Assembly: GCA_023511455.1 (NCBI GenBank)
Contig: JAIMBJ010000003.1
Coordinates: 121,093 to 185,092, forward strand
Reading direction: 5' to 3'
Length of the DNA stretch: 64,000 nt
DNA from: Bacillota bacterium
Lineage (GTDB): Bacteria; Armatimonadota; HRBIN16
The translations under genes were made by a program, and so were the position numbers. Positions within the stretch are counted from its first letter, which is position 1; each line of letters starts with the position of its first letter. Below, one piece after another: positions 1-8,447 of this stretch. The notes beneath the pieces were generated by a model. That model did no database searches. It was not told the origin of the DNA and saw nothing but the letters and a program-made list of their open reading frames with translations.

Positions 1-1
1 C

Positions 2-1246
2 ACGCTGAACGGGCTGAACTATCTGGTGCCCTCGTTGCCCGCCATCAACGTCAAACATCAGGATTTGCTGCCCTACATCACCCAGAAGCCCTGGAACGCC
101 ATCGGCTGGACGCCCTATTCGTTCTATCCGTTTGTCATCGGGCTGGGCTATCTGCTGCCTCTGGATCTGGTGTTTTCCTGCTGGTTCTTCTATCTGTTCT
201 GGAAGGCGGAGCTGGTAATCTCGAACGCCATGGCATGGGATACCATCCCCGATTTCCCCTTCATCCGCGAGCAGGCGTTCGGGGGATACATGGCGATCCT
301 GGTGTTCCTCACGTGGACAGCGCGACACTACCTGAAGGCGGTGTGGCAAAAGGCATGGCACGGCGCTGGCGAGCTGACGGATGAGACGGAAGCCATGTCC
401 TACCGGGCGACACTGCTGGGGCTGATGGGTGGGCTGGCGTTTCTGGTGGGGTTCCTGTGGTATTATGGGATGTCGCCAGTGTGGGCGGCACTGGCGGTAC
501 TTATCTATTTTGCGTTGACGCTGGCGGTGATGCGCATGCGGGCGGAGCTGGGTCCGCCCGTGCATGACCTCCACTTCTCGGGACCTGACCATGTGATTAC
601 CCGTGCCTTCGGCACGGGCGCGCTGGATGGGCGCAGTCTGGCGTTGTTGAACTTCTTCTACTGGTTCAACCGCGCCTATCGCAGCCACCCGGTTCCCATC
701 GTCATCGAGAGCCAGCGCATCGCCGGTTCGGTCAACGCCTCGCAAAAGCGGATGGCGGTCGCATTGATGCTGGCGGTGCTGGTAGGCGGGCTATCTTCGT
801 TCTGGGCGTTTGTGCATCTGGGCTATCAGCTGGGAACAGCATCCAAGTTCTTTCAGGGCATCTGGTTCGGCAACGAGGCGTACAACCGTCTGGCAACATG
901 GATTTCCAGCCCCACCGAACCCAACCCGCAGGCGAACTGGGCGATGGCGATTGGCTTTGGCATCTGTTCGTTGCTGATGTTTCTGCGGCTGAAACTGCTG
1001 TGGTTCCCATTTCATCCCATCGGCTTTGCCATCTCCGGCTCGTGGAGCATGAACCTCGTGTGGCTGCCGCTGTTTATCGCGTGGCTGATTAAGTGGCTGG
1101 TGCTGCGCTACGGCTCGTTGCAGACCTACCGCCGCTTCGAGCCTTTCTTCCTGGGCTTGATGCTGGGTGAGTTTATCGTGGGCAGTATCTGGAGCCTGCT
1201 GGGTATGGTCTACGACCTGCCCACCTACAGCTTCTGGGGCGCGTGA
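2..1246 (+). CDS. DUF6785-like polytopic membrane protein (C-terminal part)
   Basis: The reading frame is open to the left edge (the frame before the internal GTG at 26 reads TLNGLNYLVPS), so the gene begins outside the window and about 414 C-terminal residues are present. The product is very hydrophobic, with about nine membrane segments, Trp/Tyr-rich loops and no soluble domain. It resembles the large DUF6784/DUF6785 membrane proteins of Armatimonadota and Planctomycetota, whose substrate is unknown; this family call is from memory of the sequence style. No transporter motif that would assign a substrate is visible. It ends 165 bp before a kinase gene that has its own promoter. Confidence 0.6.
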   Translation, partial: TLNGLNYLVPSLPAINVKHQDLLPYITQKPWNAIGWTPYSFYPFVIGLGYLLPLDLVFSCWFFYLFWKAELVISNAMAWDTIPDFPFIREQAFGGYMAILVFLTWTARHYLKAVWQKAWHGAGELTDETEAMSYRATLLGLMGGLAFLVGFLWYYGMSPVWAALAVLIYFALTLAVMRMRAELGPPVHDLHFSGPDHVITRAFGTGALDGRSLALLNFFYWFNRAYRSHPVPIVIESQRIAGSVNASQKRMAVALMLAVLVGGLSSFWAFVHLGYQLGTASKFFQGIWFGNEAYNRLATWISSPTEPNPQANWAMAIGFGICSLLMFLRLKLLWFPFHPIGFAISGSWSMNLVWLPLFIAWLIKWLVLRYGSLQTYRRFEPFFLGLMLGEFIVGSIWSLLGMVYDLPTYSFWGA

Positions 1247-1340
1247 GGTAGGGAATATCCCCTGGCAGAGGATTAAAGCTTAGTTAAGCCGTCAGCCCCG
1301 CCTCCCCCGCGGCGAGGTTAATGAAAAACCTCCAAGAGCG

Positions 1341-1369
1341 TTGCGAATTGCCTGTTTTCCAGTTATACT
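1341..1369 (+). promoter_or_regulatory. Sigma-70-type promoter for the kinase/regulator pair
   Basis: TTGCGA (1341-1346), a 17-bp spacer and TATACT (1364-1369) lie about 43 bp before the kinase start. The -10 is a close match and the -35 is partial. Confidence 0.5.
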
Positions 1370-1411
1370 GATAGGTGCAGATTCAGAGGGTAAAAGGAGC
1401 GGTTCGTCGTT

Positions 1412-3190
1412 TTGAGCAAGCAGCAGCAATACCGACAGGCCTTACAACAGCTGGGCAAGGTGGCACGGCAGGCGGTGTCCCAACCCGATATCGACCGATT
1501 TCTGGACTACGCGCTGGAAGAGGGCATGAAGCTGGTGGGAGGCTTTCGTGCCTTCATCGCACTCGTAGACGATGACGCGGGCGAACTGGTCATCCACAGC
1601 GCGCTGGGACCGGGTTGGGATGAGGAGAAACGGCAGCGCCGTTTGCAGGTGGCGCAGGAGGAAGGAAAGGGCATCACTGGCTACGTGGCTGCCACACAAC
1701 GACCCTACTGCACAGGGGATGTGAATCATGACCCGCACTACTTGAAGTTCTTCGAGGATGTGGTCAGCGAGCTGGCGGTGCCCATTGTGGACGCTTACGG
1801 GCGCACGCGCGGTGTCATCAACATCGAGTCCGACCAGCCGGATGCCTTCGACGAGGAGGATGTGAGCTCGGTCGCTCTGCTGGCAGACCTGTGTTTGACG
1901 GCTTTAACCCTGCACCAGTCCCGCGTGCGACAGGAAGCGCTGGTGCAAATCGGCAACGAGCTGAGCACCTCGGAGGACCTGGACGACCTGATGCGCACGG
2001 TGCTGGATGTAGCGGCGAAGGTATTGCGCTTTGAAGACTGCTCGGTGTTCCTCATCGATGACGACCAGAAACGTCTGATCCTCGCCGCGTCCAGCGGTGC
2101 GCTGAAGGAGCAGGTGGGCAAGGTGTCTTATCCGCTGGGCGAGGGGCTAACCGGCTGGGTAGCGCAACACGGGGAGGCTGTGCGCACTGCGAACCCGCGC
2201 GAAGACCCCCGCTGGCGGGGCATCGCCATTGAAATGCCGGTGGAGCAAATCGGCGCGTTTCTGGCGGTTCCCGTATGGGGGCGGGAGCGCACGATTGGCG
2301 TCATCCGGGTAGTACGAAGGCGCAGTTTAGCGCCGTGGTTCGATAACTGTTTCACCGACGACGAGCTGGAGGTGCTTTCCGCCATCGGCAGCCAGCTGGG
2401 TTCGGCGATAGAGAGCCTGAACATGCGGCATCGGCTGGTGCAGACCGAGCGAATGGCAGCGTGGGGGGAGATGTCTGCCAAAGCCGCGCACATGATTGGC
2501 AACCGCACCTTTGCCATCAAAGGCGACCTGAACGAGGTGGAATACCTGCTGCAGCAGCCCGAGGTGAACCGCGAGGAGCTGACCGAGCTCATCGGCAGTA
2601 TCCGGCGGGGGATTTCGCGTCTGGAGGAGATTCTGCATGAGTTTCGCGACTTCGTGATGGCTACCCACCTGAGCACGGGTGTGGACAACGTGAATAACAT
2701 CATCGCCCAGACGGTGGCGGAGATATTCCCGCGCCGGGGGCCCGTGGAGCTGAAATTAGAGCTGGACTCCAGGCTGCCGGACATCCGATGCGACGCGGTG
2801 AAGCTGAAGCGTTGCTTCGCGGAGATGATAGAGAACTCGCTCAGTTTCCAGCCGGAGGGTGGAGAGCTGTTCATCCGCACCGGGCTGGTGGACTCGCGCG
2901 CCCTCCCCGTGCGATTGGGCGTGGCGCGCAACAAGCAGTTCGTACATGTACAGTTCTGTGATAAAGGACCGGGCGTGCCTGCCGACATCAAGGAGAAGAT
3001 TTTCCAGCCCTTCTTCAGCTCGCGTGTCAAGGGGATGGGGCTGGGGCTGTCTATTGTCAAGGGGATTGTGGAAGCGCATCGCGGTTTCGTATACGAGGAT
3101 GGCGTGCCCGGCAAGGGGGCTTGCTTCCATATTCTGCTTCCGGTCAACGGAAAGCCATCAGGTGAGCAAACGGACGTGAAAGAGCGATAG
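1412..3190 (+). CDS. Tandem-GAF sensor histidine kinase
   Basis: A cytoplasmic two-component sensor of 592 aa without membrane segments. Two GAF domains (about residues 20-165 and 185-335) are followed by a dimerisation/phosphoacceptor region with the likely phospho-His at H360 (AKAAHMIGN). A HATPase_c domain follows, with an N box (EMIEN, 471-475), a G1 box (DKGPGVP, 517-523) and a G2 box (GMGLGLS, 541-547). The start is a TTG at 1412, placed by the AGGAG at 1395-1399. A response regulator follows 12 bp downstream and is the probable partner. The GAF ligands (small molecule, redox cofactor or light) cannot be told from sequence; no conserved Cys/His cluster suggests haem or Fe-S. The H box (AHMIGN) departs from the usual HEIRNPL style, as in some GAF-kinase subfamilies. 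Confidence 0.85.
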   Translation: MSKQQQYRQALQQLGKVARQAVSQPDIDRFLDYALEEGMKLVGGFRAFIALVDDDAGELVIHSALGPGWDEEKRQRRLQVAQEEGKGITGYVAATQRPYCTGDVNHDPHYLKFFEDVVSELAVPIVDAYGRTRGVINIESDQPDAFDEEDVSSVALLADLCLTALTLHQSRVRQEALVQIGNELSTSEDLDDLMRTVLDVAAKVLRFEDCSVFLIDDDQKRLILAASSGALKEQVGKVSYPLGEGLTGWVAQHGEAVRTANPREDPRWRGIAIEMPVEQIGAFLAVPVWGRERTIGVIRVVRRRSLAPWFDNCFTDDELEVLSAIGSQLGSAIESLNMRHRLVQTERMAAWGEMSAKAAHMIGNRTFAIKGDLNEVEYLLQQPEVNREELTELIGSIRRGISRLEEILHEFRDFVMATHLSTGVDNVNNIIAQTVAEIFPRRGPVELKLELDSRLPDIRCDAVKLKRCFAEMIENSLSFQPEGGELFIRTGLVDSRALPVRLGVARNKQFVHVQFCDKGPGVPADIKEKIFQPFFSSRVKGMGLGLSIVKGIVEAHRGFVYEDGVPGKGACFHILLPVNGKPSGEQTDVKER

Positions 3191-3202
3191 CGAGGAGGTG
3201 CT

Positions 3203-3661
3203 ATGTACCGGATACTGGTGATCGATGACGAAGAAGAGGTGCGCCATGCGTTGCAACGCCGTCTACAGCGCGAAGGTTATCAGGTAGACGTTGCCGAGGG
3301 GGAAACCGATGGCATCGAGAAGATCAAGCAGGCGTCCCCCGCGTACGACGTGGTTATCACCGATATGGCGATGGAGAACCCCGACAGCGGGGTGCGCATT
3401 TTGGAGGCGGCGCTGGCGCACGACTTGTTCAGCGAGGTGATTGTGCTCACTGCGTACGGCAACGTGGCGAACGCCGTAGAGTGTATGCGCCGCGGCGCGT
3501 TCGACTATGTGGAGAAGAACATCCCGGGCGTCGATGTATACGAACTGCTGGTGCTCAAGATCGAGCAGGCGCTGGAGCGCCGCCGCTCCGCAGTGAACAC
3601 CCTCCGCCGGATGGAAGAGATTACCCGCCGGTTGACCTCCTCCATGAGGCGTGGGGATTAG
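3203..3661 (+). CDS. CheY-like single-domain response regulator
   Basis: A 152-aa receiver domain with the acidic pocket D8/D9, phosphoacceptor D54 (VITDMAM), switch T83 (VLTAYG) and K105 (DYVEKN). After the receiver there is only a short helical tail (about 120-152, Arg-rich) and no DNA-binding or enzymatic output, so it probably acts by protein contact or in a phosphorelay. The start is set by a GGAGG at 3193-3197. It sits 12 bp after the GAF kinase and is almost certainly its partner. The DMAMENPDSGVRILE wording around the phosphosite is typical of stand-alone regulators paired with GAF kinases. Confidence 0.85.
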   Translation: MYRILVIDDEEEVRHALQRRLQREGYQVDVAEGETDGIEKIKQASPAYDVVITDMAMENPDSGVRILEAALAHDLFSEVIVLTAYGNVANAVECMRRGAFDYVEKNIPGVDVYELLVLKIEQALERRRSAVNTLRRMEEITRRLTSSMRRGD

Positions 3662-3673
3662 AAAATGTGATAC

Positions 3674-3702
3674 GGCGGGTAGAATCAGCGCTTCTACCCG
3701 CC
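3674..3702. terminator. Convergent hairpin terminator candidate
   Basis: An 11-bp perfect stem GGCGGGTAGAA/TTCTACCCGCC with a 7-nt loop lies between two convergent genes (regulator ending 3661, small reverse gene ending 3729). There is no U-tract on either side, so it may be a transcript-end stabiliser rather than a classical Rho-independent terminator. Confidence 0.55.
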
Positions 3703-3728
3703 GGCACGCGACAGGGATATGCCTCTCA

Positions 3729-3944
3729 TTATGCCGCCTTGCGCATCACGGCGTCTGCGACCTGAATGGAGACCACCTGGTCCAGGCGGATATCCTCGGC
3801 GTCGGTTATCAGGTATGCACCGTAGAGCGGCACATATCTGGCATCTTCAACAGTAGCCAGCGTCACGTGGGTGTTTCCTATGCGGTCTTTCCACACAATC
3901 TCGCAAAGCGAACCCACGTAAGCCTTGGCATCGTGCACTCCCAT
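3729..3944 (-). CDS. 71-aa protein of unknown function
   Basis: Not recognised as a named family. The start ATG at 3944 is chosen because an AGGGAGGA lies 7 nt upstream; the next ATG, 6 nt earlier, is too close to that site. The protein is 71 aa, compact and strand-rich, with alternating hydrophobics (CEIVWKD, HVTLATV, VSIQVADAV), two aromatic turns and no signal peptide, membrane segment or Cys pair. The texture suggests a small beta-barrel fold such as an SH3/OB-like nucleic-acid or protein binder, but that is inference. It is convergent with the response regulator and divergent from the MoxR operon. The longer frame reaching 4565 runs antisense over moxR and is not believed. Confidence 0.6.
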   Translation of the reverse strand: MGVHDAKAYVGSLCEIVWKDRIGNTHVTLATVEDARYVPLYGAYLITDAEDIRLDQVVSIQVADAVMRKAA

Positions 3945-4173
3945 GTGCATTCCTCCCTTGGCTGGTGGGATGCCACCTTCTGTAGAGGATTTTCCATGTT
4001 CCTCCTGTGCGGGTACCTGAAGAGGATACGGGTAGCGCAAAAACCCCGCATTGCTACCGAAATGGAAGCGGAGGCGGGTATACTGGATGCGTAACGAGGG
4101 AACACCGGCGCGCGTCCTTACAGTATAGAGAGGTGTAGGCTGCGCCGGTATTCCAAAAGGAGGAAACTTCGTC

Positions 4174-5130
4174 ATGCCAGAACCCACCGCCGAACTTCTC
4201 CGCCGCATCGTGGACGAGGTGGAGAAAGCCATTGTGGGCAAACGCCAGGTGGTTGAACTCGCAGTACTCACGCTGTTGTGTGACGGGCATCTTCTCATAG
4301 AAGATATCCCCGGCGTCGGCAAAACCACCCTCGCTAAAGCGCTGGCGCGCTCCATCGGCGGAAAGTTTCGCCGCATCCAGTTTACTCCAGACCTGTTGCC
4401 TGCGGATGTGACCGGCACCAACGTGTTCAATCCCAAGACGCTGGGCTTTGAACTGCACCCTGGGCCGGTCTTCGCCAACGTGGTTCTGGCAGACGAAATC
4501 AACCGGGCGACCCCCAAGACGCAGTCCAGTCTGCTGGAGTGCATGGAAGAGCGACAGGTTACCATCGACGGCGTCTCGCACCCATTGCCTCGCCCCTATT
4601 TTGTCATCGCCACGCAGAACAATGTGGAGATGCTGGGCACGTATCCGCTGCCGGAGGCGCAGATGGACCGCTTCTTCATGCGCCTGTCGCTGGGTTATCC
4701 TTCACAGCAGGATGAAGTGTTCATACTGGACCGCCAGCAGCAAGAGCATCCCCTGCAGCATGTGCAGCAGGTCACCGAGCCGGAGCAGATTGTCGATGCG
4801 CAGCAGGCAGTGCGCACGGTCTTCGTGCATGACGCCGTGCGACATTATATCGTCAGCCTCGTCAACGCCACCCGTCGTCACCCGCATGTGCAACTGGGCG
4901 CCAGTCCACGCGGCTCGCTCAATCTCATGCACGCAGCGCAGGCATACGCGGTGCTTCAAGGACGCGACTATGTGCTGCCTGACGATGTGAAAGCGGTGGC
5001 TGTCGCGGTGCTTTCCCATCGGCTTATCCTGAAGCCAGAGGCGCGGGTGCGCGGCGTTAGCGCGGAGCAGGTGGTCTCGGAAGTGCTGCAGCAGGTGGCG
5101 GTACCGCTAGGTGTGAGGGCGCAGAAATGA
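4174..5130 (+). CDS. MoxR-family AAA+ ATPase
   Basis: A 318-aa AAA+ ATPase of the MoxR class, thought to act as a chaperone for complex assembly together with DUF58/VWA proteins. Visible parts are Walker A GVGKTT (47-52), Walker B VLADEIN (104-110), sensor 1 ATQN (146-149), arginine finger R166 (MDRFF) and the C-terminal lid domain. AAAGGAGGA 9 nt ahead of the ATG gives a firm start. The stop overlaps the next start by 4 bp (ATGA), and the same happens after DUF58, so the three genes form a translationally coupled unit. The client complex is unknown; in other bacteria such units relate to envelope or cell-surface maturation. Confidence 0.92.
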   Translation: MPEPTAELLRRIVDEVEKAIVGKRQVVELAVLTLLCDGHLLIEDIPGVGKTTLAKALARSIGGKFRRIQFTPDLLPADVTGTNVFNPKTLGFELHPGPVFANVVLADEINRATPKTQSSLLECMEERQVTIDGVSHPLPRPYFVIATQNNVEMLGTYPLPEAQMDRFFMRLSLGYPSQQDEVFILDRQQQEHPLQHVQQVTEPEQIVDAQQAVRTVFVHDAVRHYIVSLVNATRRHPHVQLGASPRGSLNLMHAAQAYAVLQGRDYVLPDDVKAVAVAVLSHRLILKPEARVRGVSAEQVVSEVLQQVAVPLGVRAQK

Positions 5131-6359
5131 CGGAGCAGTCGCAAATGCAACAGGCTACTCCCGGCTACCACGGGGTGAAGGTGCTGGCGGCGGTGCTGGC
5201 AAGCCTGTGTATCCTCACCGTGGCAATGACGCTCGGACTGGGACACCTGTACATGATGGCAGTGGCAACGGCGATGGTACCGTTACTGTCCTACTCGCTG
5301 GGTAAAAGGATGCTTCGCGGGCTGGAGGTGCGGCGAGAGGTTGCTGATGTCGCGTGGGACGGTCAGGCGGTTGCGGTGAAAGTGCATGTGCATAACCGGT
5401 CTGCCACCCCCAAATACTTCTTGCAGGCGCGGGACAATCTGCCCGAGCAAGCGGAGTTGGCGGAAGGCGATGGCGTCATTCCGCTGGCTGTTCCGGCGAG
5501 GGGCACACAGACGGCAGAGTATCAGGTGCGGTTTCAGCGTCGCGGAAGGTATACGCTCGGTCCGATGAACATCCGCGCCACCGACCCGCTGGGCATGTTC
5601 TTCTTTGAGCACCGCCTGCGCGAGCAGACAGAGGTTCTGGTACTACCATCCCCGCTGTCACTGCCACAGATGAACATGATTCGGGGGGCAACCTTCACCG
5701 CAGGGGGACTGCACTCTGCGCCGGTGCGCGGGGATAGTGTGGAGTTTCTCGGCATTCGGGAGTATGTGCCGGGCGACCCGCTACGGCGTGTGGACTGGAA
5801 ACATTCCGCTCGCCATGGCGACCTGTTCGTGCGCGATTTCGAACGGTTCACGCAGAGCGAGGTCTGTGTGCTGCTGGACTGCTCGGCGGGCTTGCGCCAC
5901 CTCCCCAACAGCTTCGAAGTCATGGTGAAGGCGGCAAGTGGCGCCCTGCATCAGGCGTATGCAGGTGGACTACCGTTCCGGATGCTGGTCGGGTTGCCGG
6001 AGGTGGATGGTCTGCCGGCCCGCTGCTCGGCGGAGCGGCTGTATGAGTGCCTTTATCGCCTTGCGGAGATTACCCCTCGCCCCGATTTTGTGTGGGCGGA
6101 TGTGGTAGCGAAGGCGGTGGCGGAGGAGCCACCCGGTACTCTGCTGGTGCTGATAACCGCCGCGGCGGACCCGAGTTTACCCCCGCTCCTGGACGCTTGC
6201 GTCCGCAAGCAGATGCAGGTTGTGCTTTTGCTGCCAAATGTGCCTGCGCTGGACAGGCAGGGTGGTGTGCGTGATGCCCTGCATGACGGGGAGTTCCTGC
6301 GTGCCCTGTCCGTGCCTCACGTGAATGTCATTCCCCTGCATCCGGGAGGTGGCTCATGA
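5127..6359 (+). CDS. DUF58 domain protein, membrane anchored
   Basis: 410 aa. Two N-terminal membrane helices (about 18-38 and 40-58) precede a strand-rich segment (75-175) and the DUF58 signature REYVPGDPLRRVDWKHSAR at 211-229. A VWA-like fold follows, in which DCSAGL (251-256) stands where a DxSGSM-type MIDAS would be, so metal binding is degenerate at best. It overlaps moxR and the transglutaminase gene by 4 bp on each side. DUF58 proteins are the usual partners of MoxR ATPases; the biochemical role is unknown. Confidence 0.9.
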   Translation: MTEQSQMQQATPGYHGVKVLAAVLASLCILTVAMTLGLGHLYMMAVATAMVPLLSYSLGKRMLRGLEVRREVADVAWDGQAVAVKVHVHNRSATPKYFLQARDNLPEQAELAEGDGVIPLAVPARGTQTAEYQVRFQRRGRYTLGPMNIRATDPLGMFFFEHRLREQTEVLVLPSPLSLPQMNMIRGATFTAGGLHSAPVRGDSVEFLGIREYVPGDPLRRVDWKHSARHGDLFVRDFERFTQSEVCVLLDCSAGLRHLPNSFEVMVKAASGALHQAYAGGLPFRMLVGLPEVDGLPARCSAERLYECLYRLAEITPRPDFVWADVVAKAVAEEPPGTLLVLITAAADPSLPPLLDACVRKQMQVVLLLPNVPALDRQGGVRDALHDGEFLRALSVPHVNVIPLHPGGGS

Positions 6360-8431
6360 CGGAAACACACACCCCGCGCGAGAGAGACAACCCCAGCGTC
6401 TGGATGTATGTGTCGGGGCTGGCAGTGGCGTACTCCGGCTTGCTGGCGGCGCGGATTGTGATTGAGGACGTTCGTTTTACCAGCATGCTACTGCTGCTGG
6501 TGCTGGGCGGCTTTGTGTTCAGCTTTATCGCCAGGCAGCTGGGCTGGTTCAACCTGTCGCCCGGGCTGTTCGTGCGATGGCTGTTCGCGGGGTTAATTGT
6601 GTATGCCCTGTTCAGCTTCTGGACGCAGGGATGGGTCATGCCTTCCGATGTAGAGACCACCTACGGCGGCACCGCCATCGCTTTCCTGTGCTGGCTGGTG
6701 GTGTTCATCTCGTTCATGCTGGCATCGGATGAGCATGTGTTGTTTGTGGCAGTGCCGGTCATCGCCTTGCTGGGGGTGACCGCGCCCGCGTTGACCTCCT
6801 ATCAGGCGTTCTGGTTATTCACCATGTTCCTGGGCAACACCGCCTTCTTGCTGGCGCATGAGAACTTCCGGCGCGTGTACCGCACGGCGAAGCCCAATGC
6901 CCTGCTGTTGCGCGGGCAGATAGTCGTGGCGGTGGCATGTGGAGCGCTGGCGGCGTTGACGGGGGTGCTGGTTGGATTGACGCTGAAGGATACCACTGTC
7001 CGTCTGAGCGGACAAGCCCTGCCGGCAGGTCTCAGCACCCCGGCCAGTAACAGTGTCTCCAGCTCGTTCAACCAGCCGGCAATCCTGGTGGGTTCGGGAC
7101 CCGTATCGCTGAGCGAACAGCCGGTGCTGGAGGTGCAAAGCGACGAGCCGCTTCTGTGGCGCGGCAGTGTCTATGTCCGCTACACAGGGCGCGGCTGGGC
7201 GAACCCGCGATATGGCTTCTTCGGACGAGACCTGTTCAATGTGGATATGCCATTCGCGGAGATGCCTGAGCGACGCGACGGTTTGTATACGCTGCCGGTG
7301 CCCCCGGTCTCGCCGGAGCCGATACGCTACCGCGAGGTCAAGCAACGGTTCAAACTGTTGAGCGGAGCGGCGAACGTGATCTATGGGGCTGCTCAGCCCG
7401 TGCTCGTCCGGTTCCCGACCATGGCGGTGCGTGTGGACGCCGGAGGATGTCTGCAAAGTTATTACGGTTACCGCGCCGGGGCCGAGTATGAGGTGGTGTC
7501 GCGCGTACCCGATGCCACCCCCGAAGACCTGCGTCAGTCCCCTGCGGCGACGCCGCTGGATGTCGGGGCTTTCTATTTCGACGCGCCGCCCAATCCTCGA
7601 TTGCAGAACCTCGTTCGGGACCTCACCGCAGGACTTACCAATAACTACGACAAAGTGATGGCGCTGAAGGCTTATATCGAGTCGACCTGCAAGTATAACC
7701 TGAATGCGCCAGCGGTGCCAATGGGCAGGGATGCGGTGGATTTCTTCCTGTTCGATTCGCGGGAGGGCTATTGCGACCTGTTTTCCTCTGCGCTGGCGGT
7801 GCTGGCGCGCTACGCGGGTATCCCCTCGCGCGTGGCAACGGGGTTCATCACGGGCGACCAGCAGCCCGACGGCAAGTATATCGCCAAAGAGAAGCATCGC
7901 CATCAGTGGACGGAGATTTACTTCCCCGGCTGGGGCTGGATTGCCTTTGACCCCACCGAAGGCGCGCGCAACGTGACGGAAGACCCGAATCAGCGGGGAG
8001 GCCGCCTATCGTGGCAGGCTCTCGTGCAGCGATACGGCTATTTGCCGTGGGCGTTGCTGTTCGGGGCTATCGGTCTGCTGCTGTTCGCGGCGGTCAATGA
8101 GGTTCTTGGGCGTCGTTCATCTGCTGCCTCTGCCTCGCGCATCGTGCGTGCGTATCTGCGGGCGGTGCAGCTGCTGCACAGGGCAGGGGTTCCTCGCGCC
8201 GAGTGGATGACCCCCTCCGAGTACGCCTCGCGTGTGCAGAAAGCCCTGCCCGATGCGGCGCTACCTGTGTGGGGACTGACGCGCCTGCTGGAGCGCAGCG
8301 AATACGGAAAAGGCATCGACGAGGCAGAGGTGGAGCAGGCGGAACGCTACCTGCAGCAGATCCGCGCCGTGCTGAAGCGTCAGAACAGGTGGTGGCGTCG
8401 CGAGTGGCGAAATAGCAATCGCTATCTCTGA
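6356..8431 (+). CDS. Transglutaminase-like membrane protein (TgpA-type)
   Basis: 691 aa. Six or seven N-terminal membrane helices (about 15-210) are followed by a large extracytoplasmic region, a transglutaminase core and a further helix (563-581) with a cytoplasmic tail similar to the DUF4129 region. The Cys-His-Asp triad is visible: C473 (GYCDLF), H516 (HRHQWTE) and D532 (FDPTEGA). It is the third gene of the MoxR/DUF58/transglutaminase unit and overlaps DUF58 by 4 bp. TgpA homologues are periplasmic-facing enzymes of unknown substrate, essential in Pseudomonas. The intact triad argues for an active enzyme, either cross-linking or proteolytic, at the envelope. Confidence 0.9.
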   Translation: MTETHTPRERDNPSVWMYVSGLAVAYSGLLAARIVIEDVRFTSMLLLLVLGGFVFSFIARQLGWFNLSPGLFVRWLFAGLIVYALFSFWTQGWVMPSDVETTYGGTAIAFLCWLVVFISFMLASDEHVLFVAVPVIALLGVTAPALTSYQAFWLFTMFLGNTAFLLAHENFRRVYRTAKPNALLLRGQIVVAVACGALAALTGVLVGLTLKDTTVRLSGQALPAGLSTPASNSVSSSFNQPAILVGSGPVSLSEQPVLEVQSDEPLLWRGSVYVRYTGRGWANPRYGFFGRDLFNVDMPFAEMPERRDGLYTLPVPPVSPEPIRYREVKQRFKLLSGAANVIYGAAQPVLVRFPTMAVRVDAGGCLQSYYGYRAGAEYEVVSRVPDATPEDLRQSPAATPLDVGAFYFDAPPNPRLQNLVRDLTAGLTNNYDKVMALKAYIESTCKYNLNAPAVPMGRDAVDFFLFDSREGYCDLFSSALAVLARYAGIPSRVATGFITGDQQPDGKYIAKEKHRHQWTEIYFPGWGWIAFDPTEGARNVTEDPNQRGGRLSWQALVQRYGYLPWALLFGAIGLLLFAAVNEVLGRRSSAASASRIVRAYLRAVQLLHRAGVPRAEWMTPSEYASRVQKALPDAALPVWGLTRLLERSEYGKGIDEAEVEQAERYLQQIRAVLKRQNRWWRREWRNSNRYL

Positions 8432-8447
8432 ACATGGAGGTATCGCC

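Noticed and set aside
3729..4565. A 278-aa reverse-strand protein over moxR
   Set aside because: The part above 3944 is antisense to a clear MoxR ATPase; only the last 71 residues have a ribosome site.
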